Shown here one piece after another: positions 1 to 11,100 of a stretch of DNA of 64,000 bases (the first letter of the stretch is position 1; the number at the start of each line of letters is the position of its first letter). Under the pieces are notes generated by a model. It was not told the DNA's origin, did no database searches, and saw nothing but the letters and a program-made list of their open reading frames with translations. The translations under genes and the position numbers were made by a program. The DNA lies in NCBI GenBank assembly GCA_964036155.1, contig OZ038422.1, positions 40,261,201 through 40,325,200 on the forward strand. Direction: 5' to 3'. This DNA is from Diploscapter coronatus. Lineage: Eukaryota > Nematoda > Chromadorea > Rhabditida > Rhabditidae.

Positions 1-126
1 ACTTTCGAGTGTAATATTTATTCTCATGACGATCTTAAATTACAATTCATCTCAGATACATGTAAATAGCGACAAAATAAACGTTTCTAAAAATTATTCT
101 GAGAAAAAGCTTGTCAAATTTTCAAT

Positions 127-2861
127 TCATCCTTGTGAGATGGAAATCATGCGGACTTTTCCAAGAGCTTCTTCGAGAGTCGACATTTCACCTGAAATTT
201 TTACAAGTTTAAAATTTTTTTTTAAATTAAGTCTCACTTTTAATATCTCTGGCCAATCTCTGAAGCACGGAGACCTTATCGAGGACTTCAATTTTCTGAG
301 TGTAGGCATTGTATCGAACTTGGAACGGACGTTGAATCGTCGCGGCCCACGCCCTATAAATGAAAAACAAAGAGACTTGCCATTGTTCAAGCAGGAAAAA
401 TTACTTAAGCTTATTCTTAGCACTAACGAAGGAGTCAGCCAAGAAATAGCGAGGCTGATACTCAGTAATCGGGTACTTCGTCTCACAGGTCACCGATGGC
501 TCAAATGGTAGGATCTCAGGCTAAAATTTTGCATTTTTTTTAGAAAAAATGTGCGAACATCTTCAAACCTTATCGCTCAAGGCATATTGAAGTTCACCGA
601 ATGAACTCAAAAGTCCAGCTCCGTAAGCTTTGCGCTCTCCATTCTGAAGGCAAACCCCGAATTCGACGGTGAACCAATAGAGCTGCAAATCAGATTCAAC
701 GCTCTCTTACGTTCAAGATTAAAGATACGGTAGCGAGTTTTTCGATGGTGTCATCAGTAGCTCCCAGACTCGCCAAGCCGATTTCCTGGGAAAATTGAGC
801 GAATTCGGGATCGGCAAACAGTGGCACATGTCCGAGAAGTTCGTGGCAAATGTCCGGCTCAGGGGTGTACCTAAATTGTCCTCTTTCTAGGCGATTTGAT
901 CGGTCCAACTCACTTAGGCGCTGAATGATGACGGATGTATTGAGTGGAATGGAAGACTCTGAACGCGAGTCCGGCCAGGAAGTCGCGGGATGAAAGAAGT
1001 CCGGCTACAGGACGCAAAATAAATCCCGTACATTCTAAATTTTTTATTAGGTCTTGAAAAGCCCTGAAAAAAAACAAGCAAGTTGTTGGCTATTTGGAAA
1101 CCGCGTGACCACGAGACACGAGACATAACACGAAATAGTATAGGGTTAGGGTAGGGTATGGGGAGATGATAGACTTTCCTATTCCGCATCATTCCCAATG
1201 TCACGTGGTCTCGCGGTTTCCAAGTTGCCTAAATTCTCTACCATGCAGAAAATCGGACACGTCCTGTAACTGAGGGATCTTATCCGGACCAAACCCACAA
1301 TTCTGCTGAAGCAGCGGGAAAATGTAGTTGAATTCCTTAGAATTTTTTTGTTATTCTGCAGTTTTATTGAGTGAAGTTAACCTTGCAACCGTAAGCGGGA
1401 TACAACTTAGTGAGTTCGGTATATATTGTACGCCAAGTCTCGATCTCTTGTTCGGTATACTCGATACGAGGAATCTTGTCGCCGCTAAATTGAATCAGCT
1501 ATGTTTTTATAGTTCAGGGTTTAAATTTACTGTTTGTAATTGTAAGCGATATCAGCGAAATACTTTCTGCGCTCTCGATATACCTTGTCGGTGAAACCCT
1601 AAAAACTAACATCTCACGTGGTCAATTTTGACGGGAAGTTCAACTTTTTCGTACCAAATTTAATGTGATCACTTTAAATTAGTGTAAGTTCAAGGAAAAA
1701 CTAACTGATACAAATTACCTAGTTTTTAATTTGAGTATCAGAAACCGTTTACCGGGTGATCAGAGTCTAATTCCTCGCCATAGCTCAAAATTCGGTTGGC
1801 AAAATGATCGATGTCGTTGATTTTCTGCGGAAACCATGGGACGGACTCTGGAATTTGCAGAAATCTAGTTTCGTTTTTCTTTAGATTCCGATTTACCCTT
1901 AGTCTGTTTAGCATTCCACTCTTTGACTAGAGGGGGCGAATGAGCCTTTTGGCGAGAGAGCGCGATTACCTAATAAATGCTCGTGAAATTGAATTATAAT
2001 GGCTATTTGGAAACTTCAAACCCGAAGCCATGCGAAATAGGATGGGGGGATGGTAGGGAAAACGATTCTCTTCTCACACTACTTCGCATGGCTCGAGGTT
2101 CCCGAATTGCCAATTAGAACACATTTCGATGAAACAATAACCTCTCAAACAAACAAGTCGAAACAGGTTCTGAGAGATGAAAGGAGTAATCCTTCGTCAA
2201 CATTATCGTTTTTATCATCGATTTGTTTGATGGTTGATTTTTCGAACCTTCTGTATCCCCACATTCACTTTTTGAAAAGAGAGTAAGGAAGGAAGGTAAG
2301 AGAAAGGAAAAAAGTGAGTATGGAATACAAGAGGCCGATTTTTCTATTGTCGAACCTCTTCAAGCTTTTCAGGCTCGACGTCAGGAGCACACTCGACGAG
2401 GATTTCGTAGCAACCTTGATGCGTCTTAGATGGTCTGGATTCGATATGATTCAAACTGACATCAAGGGCCTAGAAAATGGAATTTTCATTATTTTTATTT
2501 GACGAAATTTCTTTTTTACTTGGAAAAGTTTCAAAGTTTCTGCCAAAGCTCCAGCCTTCTCTTTGAGCGTGAAAATGATCGTCGTCTTGCCTGGCTCGAC
2601 ATCCACCTCAGCCACGTACGCGTCCATTGACCTCTGAAGAAAATTCATTTAAATCTTGAAATAAACGTTCAAACCTTAGAATTTTGCCTAGTTTCTAGAA
2701 AACTCAAAAGTCTAGGGCTTGAATGAACTGATTACTGTTGATTTAAAGTTACATTAGAAAGTCGCGATAGAATTTTGAATAAAGTCAAACTCAATCGAAC
2801 CGTACAAGTTTCAGCTAACTTTCACCTTGTGCTTGAGTGTTTTATAATCATTGAACGACAT
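127..2861 (-). CDS. pah-1: Phenylalanine-4-hydroxylase (aromatic amino acid hydroxylase)
   Basis: Converts phenylalanine to tyrosine with tetrahydrobiopterin and non-haem iron. Fourteen exons join in phase to 456 aa, close to the usual nematode length: 2826-2861, 2520-2633, 2356-2469, 1897-1969, 1753-1847, 1531-1598, 1382-1484, 1242-1335, 914-1034, 729-870, 569-682, 405-520, 238-353 and 127-191. An N-terminal ACT domain ([20 protein letters not shown]) precedes the catalytic domain. The motif [19 protein letters not shown] supplies the two iron-binding His, and the YWFTVEFG segment follows. The C-terminus ([10 protein letters not shown]) is the tetramerisation helix. The HTPEPD-type active site and the ACT domain favour phenylalanine over tyrosine or tryptophan hydroxylase. 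The start was chosen as the first ATG of a 12-codon exon ([12 protein letters not shown]) that splices in phase to RSMDAYV. Introns 3 and 8 carry foldback elements. Confidence 0.95.
1088..1229. repeat. Foldback element in pah-1 intron 8
   Basis: The outer arms are inverted copies around GGAAACCGCG(T/A)GACCACG, ending GGC...GCC. The interior holds CGAAATAGTATAGGG on the left and CCTATTCCGC on the right. It lies wholly inside the 1035-1241 intron. The terminal GGCTATTTGGAAAC is shared with the elements at 2001 and 27068. No convincing target duplication is seen here. Confidence 0.75.
2001..2111. repeat. Foldback element in pah-1 intron 3
   Basis: The arms read GGCTATTTGGAAACTTCAAA and, inverted, end in GGTTCCCGAATTGCC. 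The inner arms carry CCATGCGAAATAGG and CTACTTCGCATGG. The flanking 9-mers AATTATAAT and AATTAGAAC match at 7 of 9 positions and may be a decayed target duplication. It is close kin to the element at 44270-44390. Confidence 0.75.
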
Positions 2862-5445
2862 AAATAATGCATATAGATGCATTTTTGGACGAATGATGAA
2901 AACTCGTATTCATTCTGGGATCAAATAACGATTGAATTTTGCAGAAAGTTATATTGTGCGCTATACAGATATTTTGGACTTCAAAATAGAAACTTTTAAA
3001 AGGTAGATTAAAAAAACCAAAGACATGCCATTTCCTGAAGATGGGTTTTTGTAGAATGAAAGATAGACAGCGCAGTTTCATCTTTTCACCATTTTACCAT
3101 CTTTCTGCTTTTCTTTTCCGCATCTTTCGTCCATTTCTTTCCCAAATTATTGACACGCTGGTTTGGTCTATTCGTCTTTCATCAGAATCATGACAATTCT
3201 ATCAATTAATCACGCGAGGTAGTGCTGCTGCAGTCCAAGGGTAGTTTTCTCGACTTGGTTAGATTGTTGACAAAATAATCAACAATTTCAAGAGATCCCA
3301 GAGAAAATTGCAAAAGTTCAAATTCGTTCCGCCCTCAATTCCATCCATTCTTCATCGAAATGGTTATTTTATTCGCCCATATATTTTTACGGTACATCGC
3401 ATGGCCAGCCTTCCTCTCATCATCAACAAAAACTTGGAATTTTGAACAGAGGTTGACAAAAATCGTATTTTTAGAAATAATTCTTCAAAAGTCAACTTAC
3501 CACTCGTGTAAAGCGCATTTTCAGCAGGAATTTGTTGAAACTCGATGATAGTAGTCTGAAAATGAAAATAAATAATCGAGACAATGTTCTAGAAAATGGA
3601 ATGAATGATGTGTTAGATAAGGGTTGAAATATTCGATGCAGAGGTGCGAGAGATATGAGAGATATGACTGCATAAGTGCGTTTGGAGATAAGCAACGACG
3701 TGAGATGATGAGAAAATCCCAGAAGCATTCATTCATTCGGCAAGACAGTCATAGTTTTCTGAGATTGACACTTATTTGACATAGCACTTGTCTGAATATG
3801 ATAGCATAGTCATTATTGTATGCGATCACATGTGGCTTGTATCTGCACTCACTATGCACTAATTCAAAAACCTGATTTATTATCATCGCATAAAAATCGA
3901 TTTATTATCGATTACACCAGCTGCTTTTCCACATGTAAAACAATGCGAGAGTGATGATGATCAGCAGAAATAGCGAAAACAATTTGATGTATTGGCGCGT
4001 AGGGTCGATATGACGAATTGAGGAGACTTCTGTCGATGTTAAAACACTCTAAATTTATGGCTTGCATGAAACAAATTATTCTACCTCACAAAGTTAGTAT
4101 TCTTCTCGTCAAATTCGGAAATCGACGAAGTACAGCATGATAGCAACAGTGTAATGCATAGAAAATTCATATAGAAATGGAATCTAATAGTTACAACCTA
4201 AAGTGTTCTGACAGCCAAATAAAGCCTCGGATATAGCGAACATAAATCTCAAATTATTTACAGATTGTGGATGAAATATATGTCCATTTTGGAAAGAGCT
4301 AGGTACTTTGCTATAAATCTCATTAATGCCAAAAAATAATTGAAAAATTGAAGAAAACTCTAATTTAGATGGGCCTTATCGCATCAATATACAACAAAAA
4401 GGTCGGCTGGAAATGATATTAGGTAAGGCTATTATAATTCAGTTTTTCACACGAACTCATAATATTATGAGCTATGAACTCAGCATATTGGGTCGTGGAC
4501 CATTATGAGCCCATTATTGCTCATAACCCAATATGCCGAGAATTTAAGATGCTCTAAATTTAAATTTATCATAGCTTTTCGATCATCGATCATATATATA
4601 GAGGCCAAATCTCCCTCTTTCAAGGTCGAGAAAGAACGCATGAAATTTTCCGCCGTTTCAATTATCGTTAATTGATAATTTCATGAAACCAAGACACCAA
4701 TTAGAGTAATAAAATGCGCCTAAAATGATGGCGTCGTTGGTTTTTCGAAAAAAGGCCTTCTGAAGACATGAACGACGTCGAAACTCTAGTAATATAACTT
4801 TTGATAGGATGGACCGTTTTTGAAAATCTAAAAAGTTTTGAGTTCGTCACAACCTCGACCATCACACTGATATCAAATTTACCCAATTCAACCTATTTTG
4901 AAAAACCGTTTGGCCCCTCTATTTATACTATCTCTAGTAAGATATTGCTGAAGAGAATATAATTAGCAGTGGATTTCAGTAGATGACGTTTTCACCTTCA
5001 GACCAGGGGATAAACTCCAGAACGCACTCTCAATACTATTCTACTCTACTGTTCCTGCACTTCCCTGTTCTATTTCTCGGATGATTGGTCCACCCACTCT
5101 TTCTATGTCTTCTCAATTTCTTCTCATAAACTTGTAACTCGTTTAATCTGCACCTCTAAATAAATCTGTTTGTTGTCTGATTGCAAATATACAGTTGTAC
5201 CAGTTACAAAAATTGAAATTTTTACTGAATTATAGTAGAGGTAAACATTAAAGCTTCAGTATATAATTTTCACAAAAAAGGACTTGAGTGTGGAAACCAT
5301 GGCAACTATCATATCTGAAAACAGCCGAAGTTTAGCTTTCACTCAAACAAAACGTGATTTTTAGAATAAAAGATACGCCGGAACTTGGGGCAGAAGATTC
5401 GAAGTTTTGTAAAATTCACAAAATTGCATCGAATTTCACAACGAG
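2862..5445. other. Mostly non-coding interval with one possible gene remnant
   Basis: This interval separates pah-1 from the first four-TM gene. It holds two coding-like exons on the minus strand (3391-3555, listed separately), a short foldback near 4455-4550 (CAGCATATTGGGT against ACCCAATATGCCG), and from about 4590 the left end of the duplicated segment. I see no other convincing exons. Confidence 0.5.
3391..3555 (-). other. Two coding-like exons of an unrecognised gene
   Basis: Exon 3501-3555 follows the acceptor CATTTTCAG and ends at CGAGTG/GTAAGT. It reads TTIIEFQQIPAENALYTS. It joins in phase to 3391-3432 (VFVDDERKAGHAMY), which ends at a GTAAAA donor. Phase agreement, splice signals and protein-like composition suggest real exons. 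I could place neither a start codon nor a last exon with confidence; a frame ending QQHYLA* near 3215 is one candidate end. I do not recognise the family. It may be a small gene or the remnant of one. Confidence 0.3.
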
Positions 5446-6890
5446 ATGACGACTGAGCCTAGAGCCGCGCAGTTTTGCTGTTGTAGTGCGAGGGTATGCT
5501 AATTTCATTCATGATCTAAAATTATAATAGTTGGTTTATTTGAAATATTCTGTTTCAATAATTGAAAATTTTAAGATCATTTTGGAAAAAAATCTATCAT
5601 TTCTTTATCAAAATTTAAGCTAACTGAAAAATTCAAAATTCCGAATTTCAGATCACTCTGATCGTTCTGCTATGTATTTACATCTTTTTGGGAGCGATAG
5701 GGACGATTTACTGGATTCCTAGAACATCCGACCACGCGTATCAGAAGTACCACACGTATTTACTGTGTTGCAGAGTGTGGGGGGTAATTTTAAAATTATT
5801 TCTTCAAAATTTTACGTTTTTTTCTTAAGTTTGTTGGACTGGCCCTTTACATCCTCTTCCTGTACGGCGCTGTGAAACGTCAGCCGCGCATCCTCATGGC
5901 CGGCTTTATTTATAGCGTAAGTTCGATAAATCTCGTAACCGGAAAATCGTTTATCGATTTTTAGATAATCGAAGCTGTTCTGACCGGAATCTGGTGTCTG
6001 CTTATCATCATTATGCCGCCAGGTACGCCAATAGTTTTACTTGAAAACATTTTAGAACGGTTGATTCTCCATTAAAAACGAAAAAAATATATTTAAAAAA
6101 TAATAAATGTCTTCTTTTTCACACCATTACATTATTTCAAGCTTTTAAATCATATTTTATCATGTTCGATTTTTTATTTCCAGTATTCACCGAATTTTTC
6201 ATTGATCTGATTAATATGAGCATGAGTTCGACAATGGACTCAGCACAGGGATCGTCTATGTCTTCGCAGCAGAAGCAACAAATGGAAGAGATGAGAAATA
6301 TGATGACCACTGATTCGTTCACCGTCGTGATAGTCGTTTTCATGATCGTACTGATCATTTCGCTTGCGAGTAAGTTTCTTCTATCTATTTAATTTTGGCT
6401 GGTGTAGGGTGTTTTTCAACGAAAACGAGTTACTCTGAGCTTTCCTTGTTACAAGTCGTCCTACACCCTAAATTTTGACATCCTTAAAAATTAACCAACT
6501 CTCAGGCTAAATTGGTAAAAGATGGTTAAACTCTTGTATAAGCCTTTAATTTTCACATACCGACAAAGAAATATAATTAGTAAATAGATTCAATTTTGCT
6601 TGCTTCAAATCCATTGAATATTAACAGAATCAATGAACGTTTAATCTTTTTTAAACCACAATAACTATTAGAATACAATTTGAATATCTAACTATGATGA
6701 AAGAATTTCAGTTCAAAGCATGATCTGCTACTTGTACCTCATCGTGTATCGGGAGGCGAAACGCTTCCAAGACAGCCAGGTGACGGTTCGCGCTGCGGGC
6801 GTCGTCATGGAGCAAGGCAACTATCCGAATTGCCCCAGCTACCCGGCATTCAATTACCCACCTTGTGAAACGAAAACTCCTATGGCATGA
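4590..6890 (+). repeat. Segmental duplication, copy 1
   Basis: About 2.2 kb matches 18075-20300 in the same orientation. Roughly 4930-5500 is nearly identical to 18420-18980, with only a handful of single-base differences seen by eye. Identity falls to about 85-90% in parts of 4760-4920 and much lower inside coding exons 2 and 5 of the resident gene. The copies lie about 13.5 kb apart and flank the CUB-like and lectin genes. Confidence 0.9.
5446..6890 (+). CDS. LAPTM-like four-transmembrane protein, copy 1
   Basis: Six exons (5446-5493, 5652-5783, 5830-5916, 5965-6022, 6184-6369, 6712-6890) join in phase to 229 aa. Four hydrophobic segments are visible: LIVLLCIYIFLGAIGTIYW, LALYILFLYGAV, a third around VLTGIWCLLIIIM, and a fourth spanning VVIVVFMIVLIISLAIQSM. 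A short cysteine cluster (CCC) precedes TM1, and a Met/Gln-rich loop lies between TM3 and TM4. The topology and the N-terminal Cys cluster resemble the lysosomal LAPTM4/5 family, but I see no strict signature, so the family call is tentative. The ATG is the first after the duplicated upstream region and opens a 16-codon exon ending at GTATGC. A paralogue lies at 18931-20354. Confidence 0.75.
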
Positions 6891-8194
6891 TCTTTATAAT
6901 AACGTTATCTTTCTTGTAATTTTAAACAACTTATTGTTAGAAATGCGCACTTTCCATTATACATCTTATTTTATTTAAATTACAAAAATGAAACAGTCTG
7001 TAAAATTTAAATGTAGACAATGATGGTAATAAATCTGTTAATGAAATTGAATGGACAATTTGGAATAAGTTATATACGTCTCCCGAAATAAAATTGCATT
7101 GTACTCCTTCTCGCTTTTGTAAATCTTGAAGAACTGATAGACAGCTAGGGCAAACATTGAATTTAATCGCCTATTTTTATTTTAAGACACTACTTTTAAA
7201 TAGGCTGGAATTGTTTGTATAAAACTCTTAATTTTTCATTTTCGTTCAAAAATGGTCATTTTCAGGGCTGTCGGAAGTTCGAAAAATGCATTTAATTAAC
7301 GTAATTGACTCAATTACCTTTGGAAGAAGAGTCGCTGCAAAGCAAAGAGAGTAGCGACAAGATTGAATTCTAATTTTGGAATTTCAATGTTCGTATTCTA
7401 ACTTTGCTGACGTATTGTGAAATATGCATTTCGCAAGAGAAGTGAACAGTCGGAACTCGCAGATTTTGGTGAAACTTTCCAAATAGGGGTTTTCGATGAT
7501 GGAGATCACGATGGTGAAGTCTGAAAGTGCTGAGTAGGAACCTGGAATCATAAAATTTTAAACCTTTTTTCTCGCATTTTAAGTGAGAAATGAGAGCACT
7601 TTCTCACATTTTCCGTAGTTAAGAATTGAAAAAAAAGCCAATCAGCTTCTTCGCGGCCAGGTGTGAACAAGACTTTATTTTTATTTTGAAATTTTTAGCC
7701 TTAGAGGGTTTTTCGAGTCCTTTTCTGTCTTTGGTTTTGTGATAAATTTGTTTAATCTGTCTTTGGGGTAAAATTCTTAAAATTTTAGTCTGTTTACCCC
7801 TGTTCTCGTCTGGTCGTGAATGTCTGTGATTCATTTTTCATTAGTTTTTAGCACAGAAGGAGTGAAAAATTTCTGAAAATGCATTAAAAAACTAAGAAAA
7901 TCACTGAAAAAATGCACAAATTAGCATAAGGATAATTGTTCATGCAAGAGAATGAGTGAATATAAATTGATAAATTCAGAATTTTACAGCAAGAAAAGCC
8001 ACAATGAAGGCAAAAGAGAGTAGAATGGATAGATTCTCTAACCATCACATATCCCTACACTATTCCACCCTTATTAAGAGTTTTTTCTGTTACGATGCTC
8101 GAATTTTGCAAAATTTCAAATAATTGTAAACTTGATGGAGATTTATTGACTGGCTTGACAGTGGAAATAACTTTATTCTTTGAGATTAAAAATT
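6891..8194. other. Intergenic, largely AT-rich
   Basis: The interval lies between two convergent genes. Apart from one possible minus-strand exon at 7384-7541 I see only AT-rich sequence and stop-filled frames. No RNA gene or long repeat is apparent. Confidence 0.5.
7384..7541 (-). other. Isolated coding-like exon, possible gene remnant
   Basis: After the acceptor ATTCCAG at 7542, one frame stays open for about 50 codons (SYSALSDFTIVISIIENPYL, continuing to a stop at 7384). The composition looks protein-like. No upstream partner exon or start codon was found, and the family is not recognised. It could be the last exon of a decayed gene. Confidence 0.25.
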
Positions 8195-11100
8195 TTATAG
8201 ATCATAAATTCCTATTGTGAAATCCAAGCAGATATGGCAATGATAAATGCGAATAGTGGACCTAAATTGTTCAGGGTTAATTCCGAACGATGGATTTATA
8301 TTCTTACCGCAACTAAACTTAGTTTCTGAATTTGGTTTATCGAACTGATAAGTGATGAAATATCCAGAATCAGCGCCAGGATTCTCACTGAATGAAATGA
8401 GAAGCTCATTTCCTGTTGCACTCATTAGAACTTTAGGAGACGGATCAGTTGTGTTAAAACTAAACTTCGTGATGATATTTAATGCTACGATAAATTTGAA
8501 ACACCCATTGGGATCATCCAGTAGGTCTATGGGATTTGTAAAATTAGCATTTTTTTCTAGATCAATGCCATCTTTATTATCTCTAATAAAAGCATTATGG
8601 AGAAAAGGCACACACACATGCTACTTTTTCTCGTTTGAAAAACATTGGATGGCGGCTCCTTATAAAAGTCACGAAATAAATGTCAGTCTATCCACCCAAA
8701 CCCTAACATCTATTTAGTGTTTTTCGTGTCTTTTATAAGAAGCCTTGGATGGCCCAATAGTAGTTTTATTTCATTTTTTTTTTGTAAAAATGGATAAATT
8801 ACTTACACTTTGTAAGAAATGAGGTAGTATTTATCATTCGTATTGTAAACTGAGCAGGATAATCTACGGGTGCCATTGCCTACTTTACTTATGTTGCCGT
8901 TGAAATAGATTTGCTGAGATTTCACGACAAAATTGAACTCGTTTTCTGGGTGGTCTGAATAAGTGAACATTTCAATGCAGAAAAGATAGCTCGAAGCTAT
9001 ATTTTTTGAAAAATTCAAAATTGAAATTTGACACCTGGACTCATAGTTAAAATTTTTACGTATCTGGAACGAAGAGTTTAAAATCTAGACAAATGATATC
9101 AAACTTTGAAACGTAGTGTAAAATGTGATAATTACGAAAGATCCCATATTCGCATTGTGGGAGAGTATAGGGTTAAGGGTAGGGTAAAGATAAGTGTTCC
9201 TCTTTTGCATACTATTTCTCTAAAATGCGATCTTTCGTAGCACCCTGAAATGTCATCAAGCACGATTTGAAAATTCTAACCAGTATCAGAGAAGAAGTAC
9301 CAATCCGTCATAGCTAAATTCTCGAAGGGATAATTGCTCGAAGTCAAGAATCCGGAACGACCAATAGTTGGTAAGGAGAATGGTGCTGGAAATGCATTCT
9401 TTTCTTTTCATAATGAGATGATTTCTCTAGCTGTAATTCACAAAATTCTTGGAAGAATTTACTGACAAATGCTCATGCTCATGACAATTATAAATTTTTA
9501 CGGTTATGTAACTGACATTTATAATGAGTCAATAAATATCTTCAAATAATAATAACCTTGATTTGATGCTACGTAGGATTGGAACGTGATGTTAACCGAG
9601 CCATTTTCAGCAATGTAAGTTCGCAATTGACTCTGATGTAATTGGGGAAAAACCGAAGATGGGGTTGATGCACTAAAGTTTAATAAGTGAAGGTTGGAAT
9701 TCTGATTTTGAAAAGACATAATTCAATTGTTTTTGCCTTTGTGATTACGATTGAGTCAAGAAAAATTAATTCTAACCTCAAAATTTTCAAAATCACAATT
9801 CAACCGGTCATATTTTAATTTTGAAAAATGATCAGCTTACTTATAAGTTGCAAGAGCGTAAACTCTGTCCACTGTAGGTCCACCAGCTTCGACAGTCAAG
9901 CGTGCATAATTCTAGAAAAGCTCACATTGATAAAAAATGATTTTTAAAATTTTTGGTTGGATTAATAAGTTTTGCAACATTTACAGGGTGCGGACAAATT
10001 ATGGAGGCACCGATAAATTGGGATTTAACCCGAAATATTGAAGTAATCGAGTTCAAATTTTAAAAATAATTTATTGATAACATAACGATAAAAAAACAAC
10101 TAAGAGTTTTCGAAATGGCCGCCTTTAGCGTTGATACAGGCCTTGAGTCGCTTGGGGAAGGCATCGATGACGGCACGCAAGTAGTCGGCGGGCATTTCGT
10201 TCCATGCTTTGATGAGGGAAGCCTTCAAGGAATCGAGACTTTTGTGGGGAGTAGAGCAGGCCTTGGTCTCGAGGTATGACCAAATGGAATAATCCAATGG
10301 GTTCAAATCAGGGCTGTTGGAGGGCCATTCGGAAGTGGAGATGAAATCTGGGAAGTGAGTTTTGCAGAAGGATTGGGTAGATTTTGACTTGTGGGAAGGA
10401 GCCGAATCCTGCTGAAAGCAGAAGGGACGGGATTTGAGATGGGCTTTGGTCCACGGAATAAGGGCTTTCTTTAAAATAAGATTTTGGTAGGTTTCGGTGT
10501 TGATCTTGGCGTTCTGGGGGACGAACACGAGGGGGGGTTTTCCATCATAGGCGGCAGCCGCCCAAACCATGACTGACTGAGGATGAGCACGTCTTCCGGC
10601 CAATCTGCCATTAGAATTAGCAGAGGAGATGTTTGGGGACAGGATGCGATCATTTTGACGATTCGTGAAAGGCTCGATTGTGAATATTTTCTCATCCGAG
10701 AAAATTATCGCTTTGTAGCGTGCCGAAGAAAACCTCTCGCGAAGCTGTCGACATCTTTCAAGTCTGTTTGACATCATTTTGTCCGTGAGTTCGTGGACTT
10801 TTTTGGATTCTGTAGGAGTTGAGTCTCAAGTCCTTCCTGATGATGGTTCTGACCGATTTTTCATCGATTTCCAATTTTTTGGCCATTTTTCGCATGGATC
10901 TTCGGGGATTTCGTCGAATCATCTCGCGAAGTTTTTTCTTGTTCTGTTCCGTCCTCACACTCTTTTTTTTGCCTCTTCCTGGACGGTCAGCAGTAGATCC
11001 AGTCTCCTTGAACCGTTTTACAGCCTTCTGGACCGTCTTTCGACTGATTTTCAGCAGTTTGACGATGTCTTTCGTTTGATGCCCAGCCTGATGCAATGTG

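Noticed and set aside
26..511. 161-codon plus-strand frame opposite pah-1
   Set aside because: It is antisense to well-supported pah-1 exons 12-14 and has no domain-like features.
1130..1160. TAGGGTTAGGG repeats in foldback loops as telomere-like sequence
   Set aside because: Only two or three imperfect units within element cores, and nematode telomeres are TTAGGC.
10799..10804. Programmed -1 frameshift in the transposase
   Set aside because: The downstream frame needs one base removed (+1 skip), which does not fit a -1 slippery heptamer; a mutation or read error is simpler.
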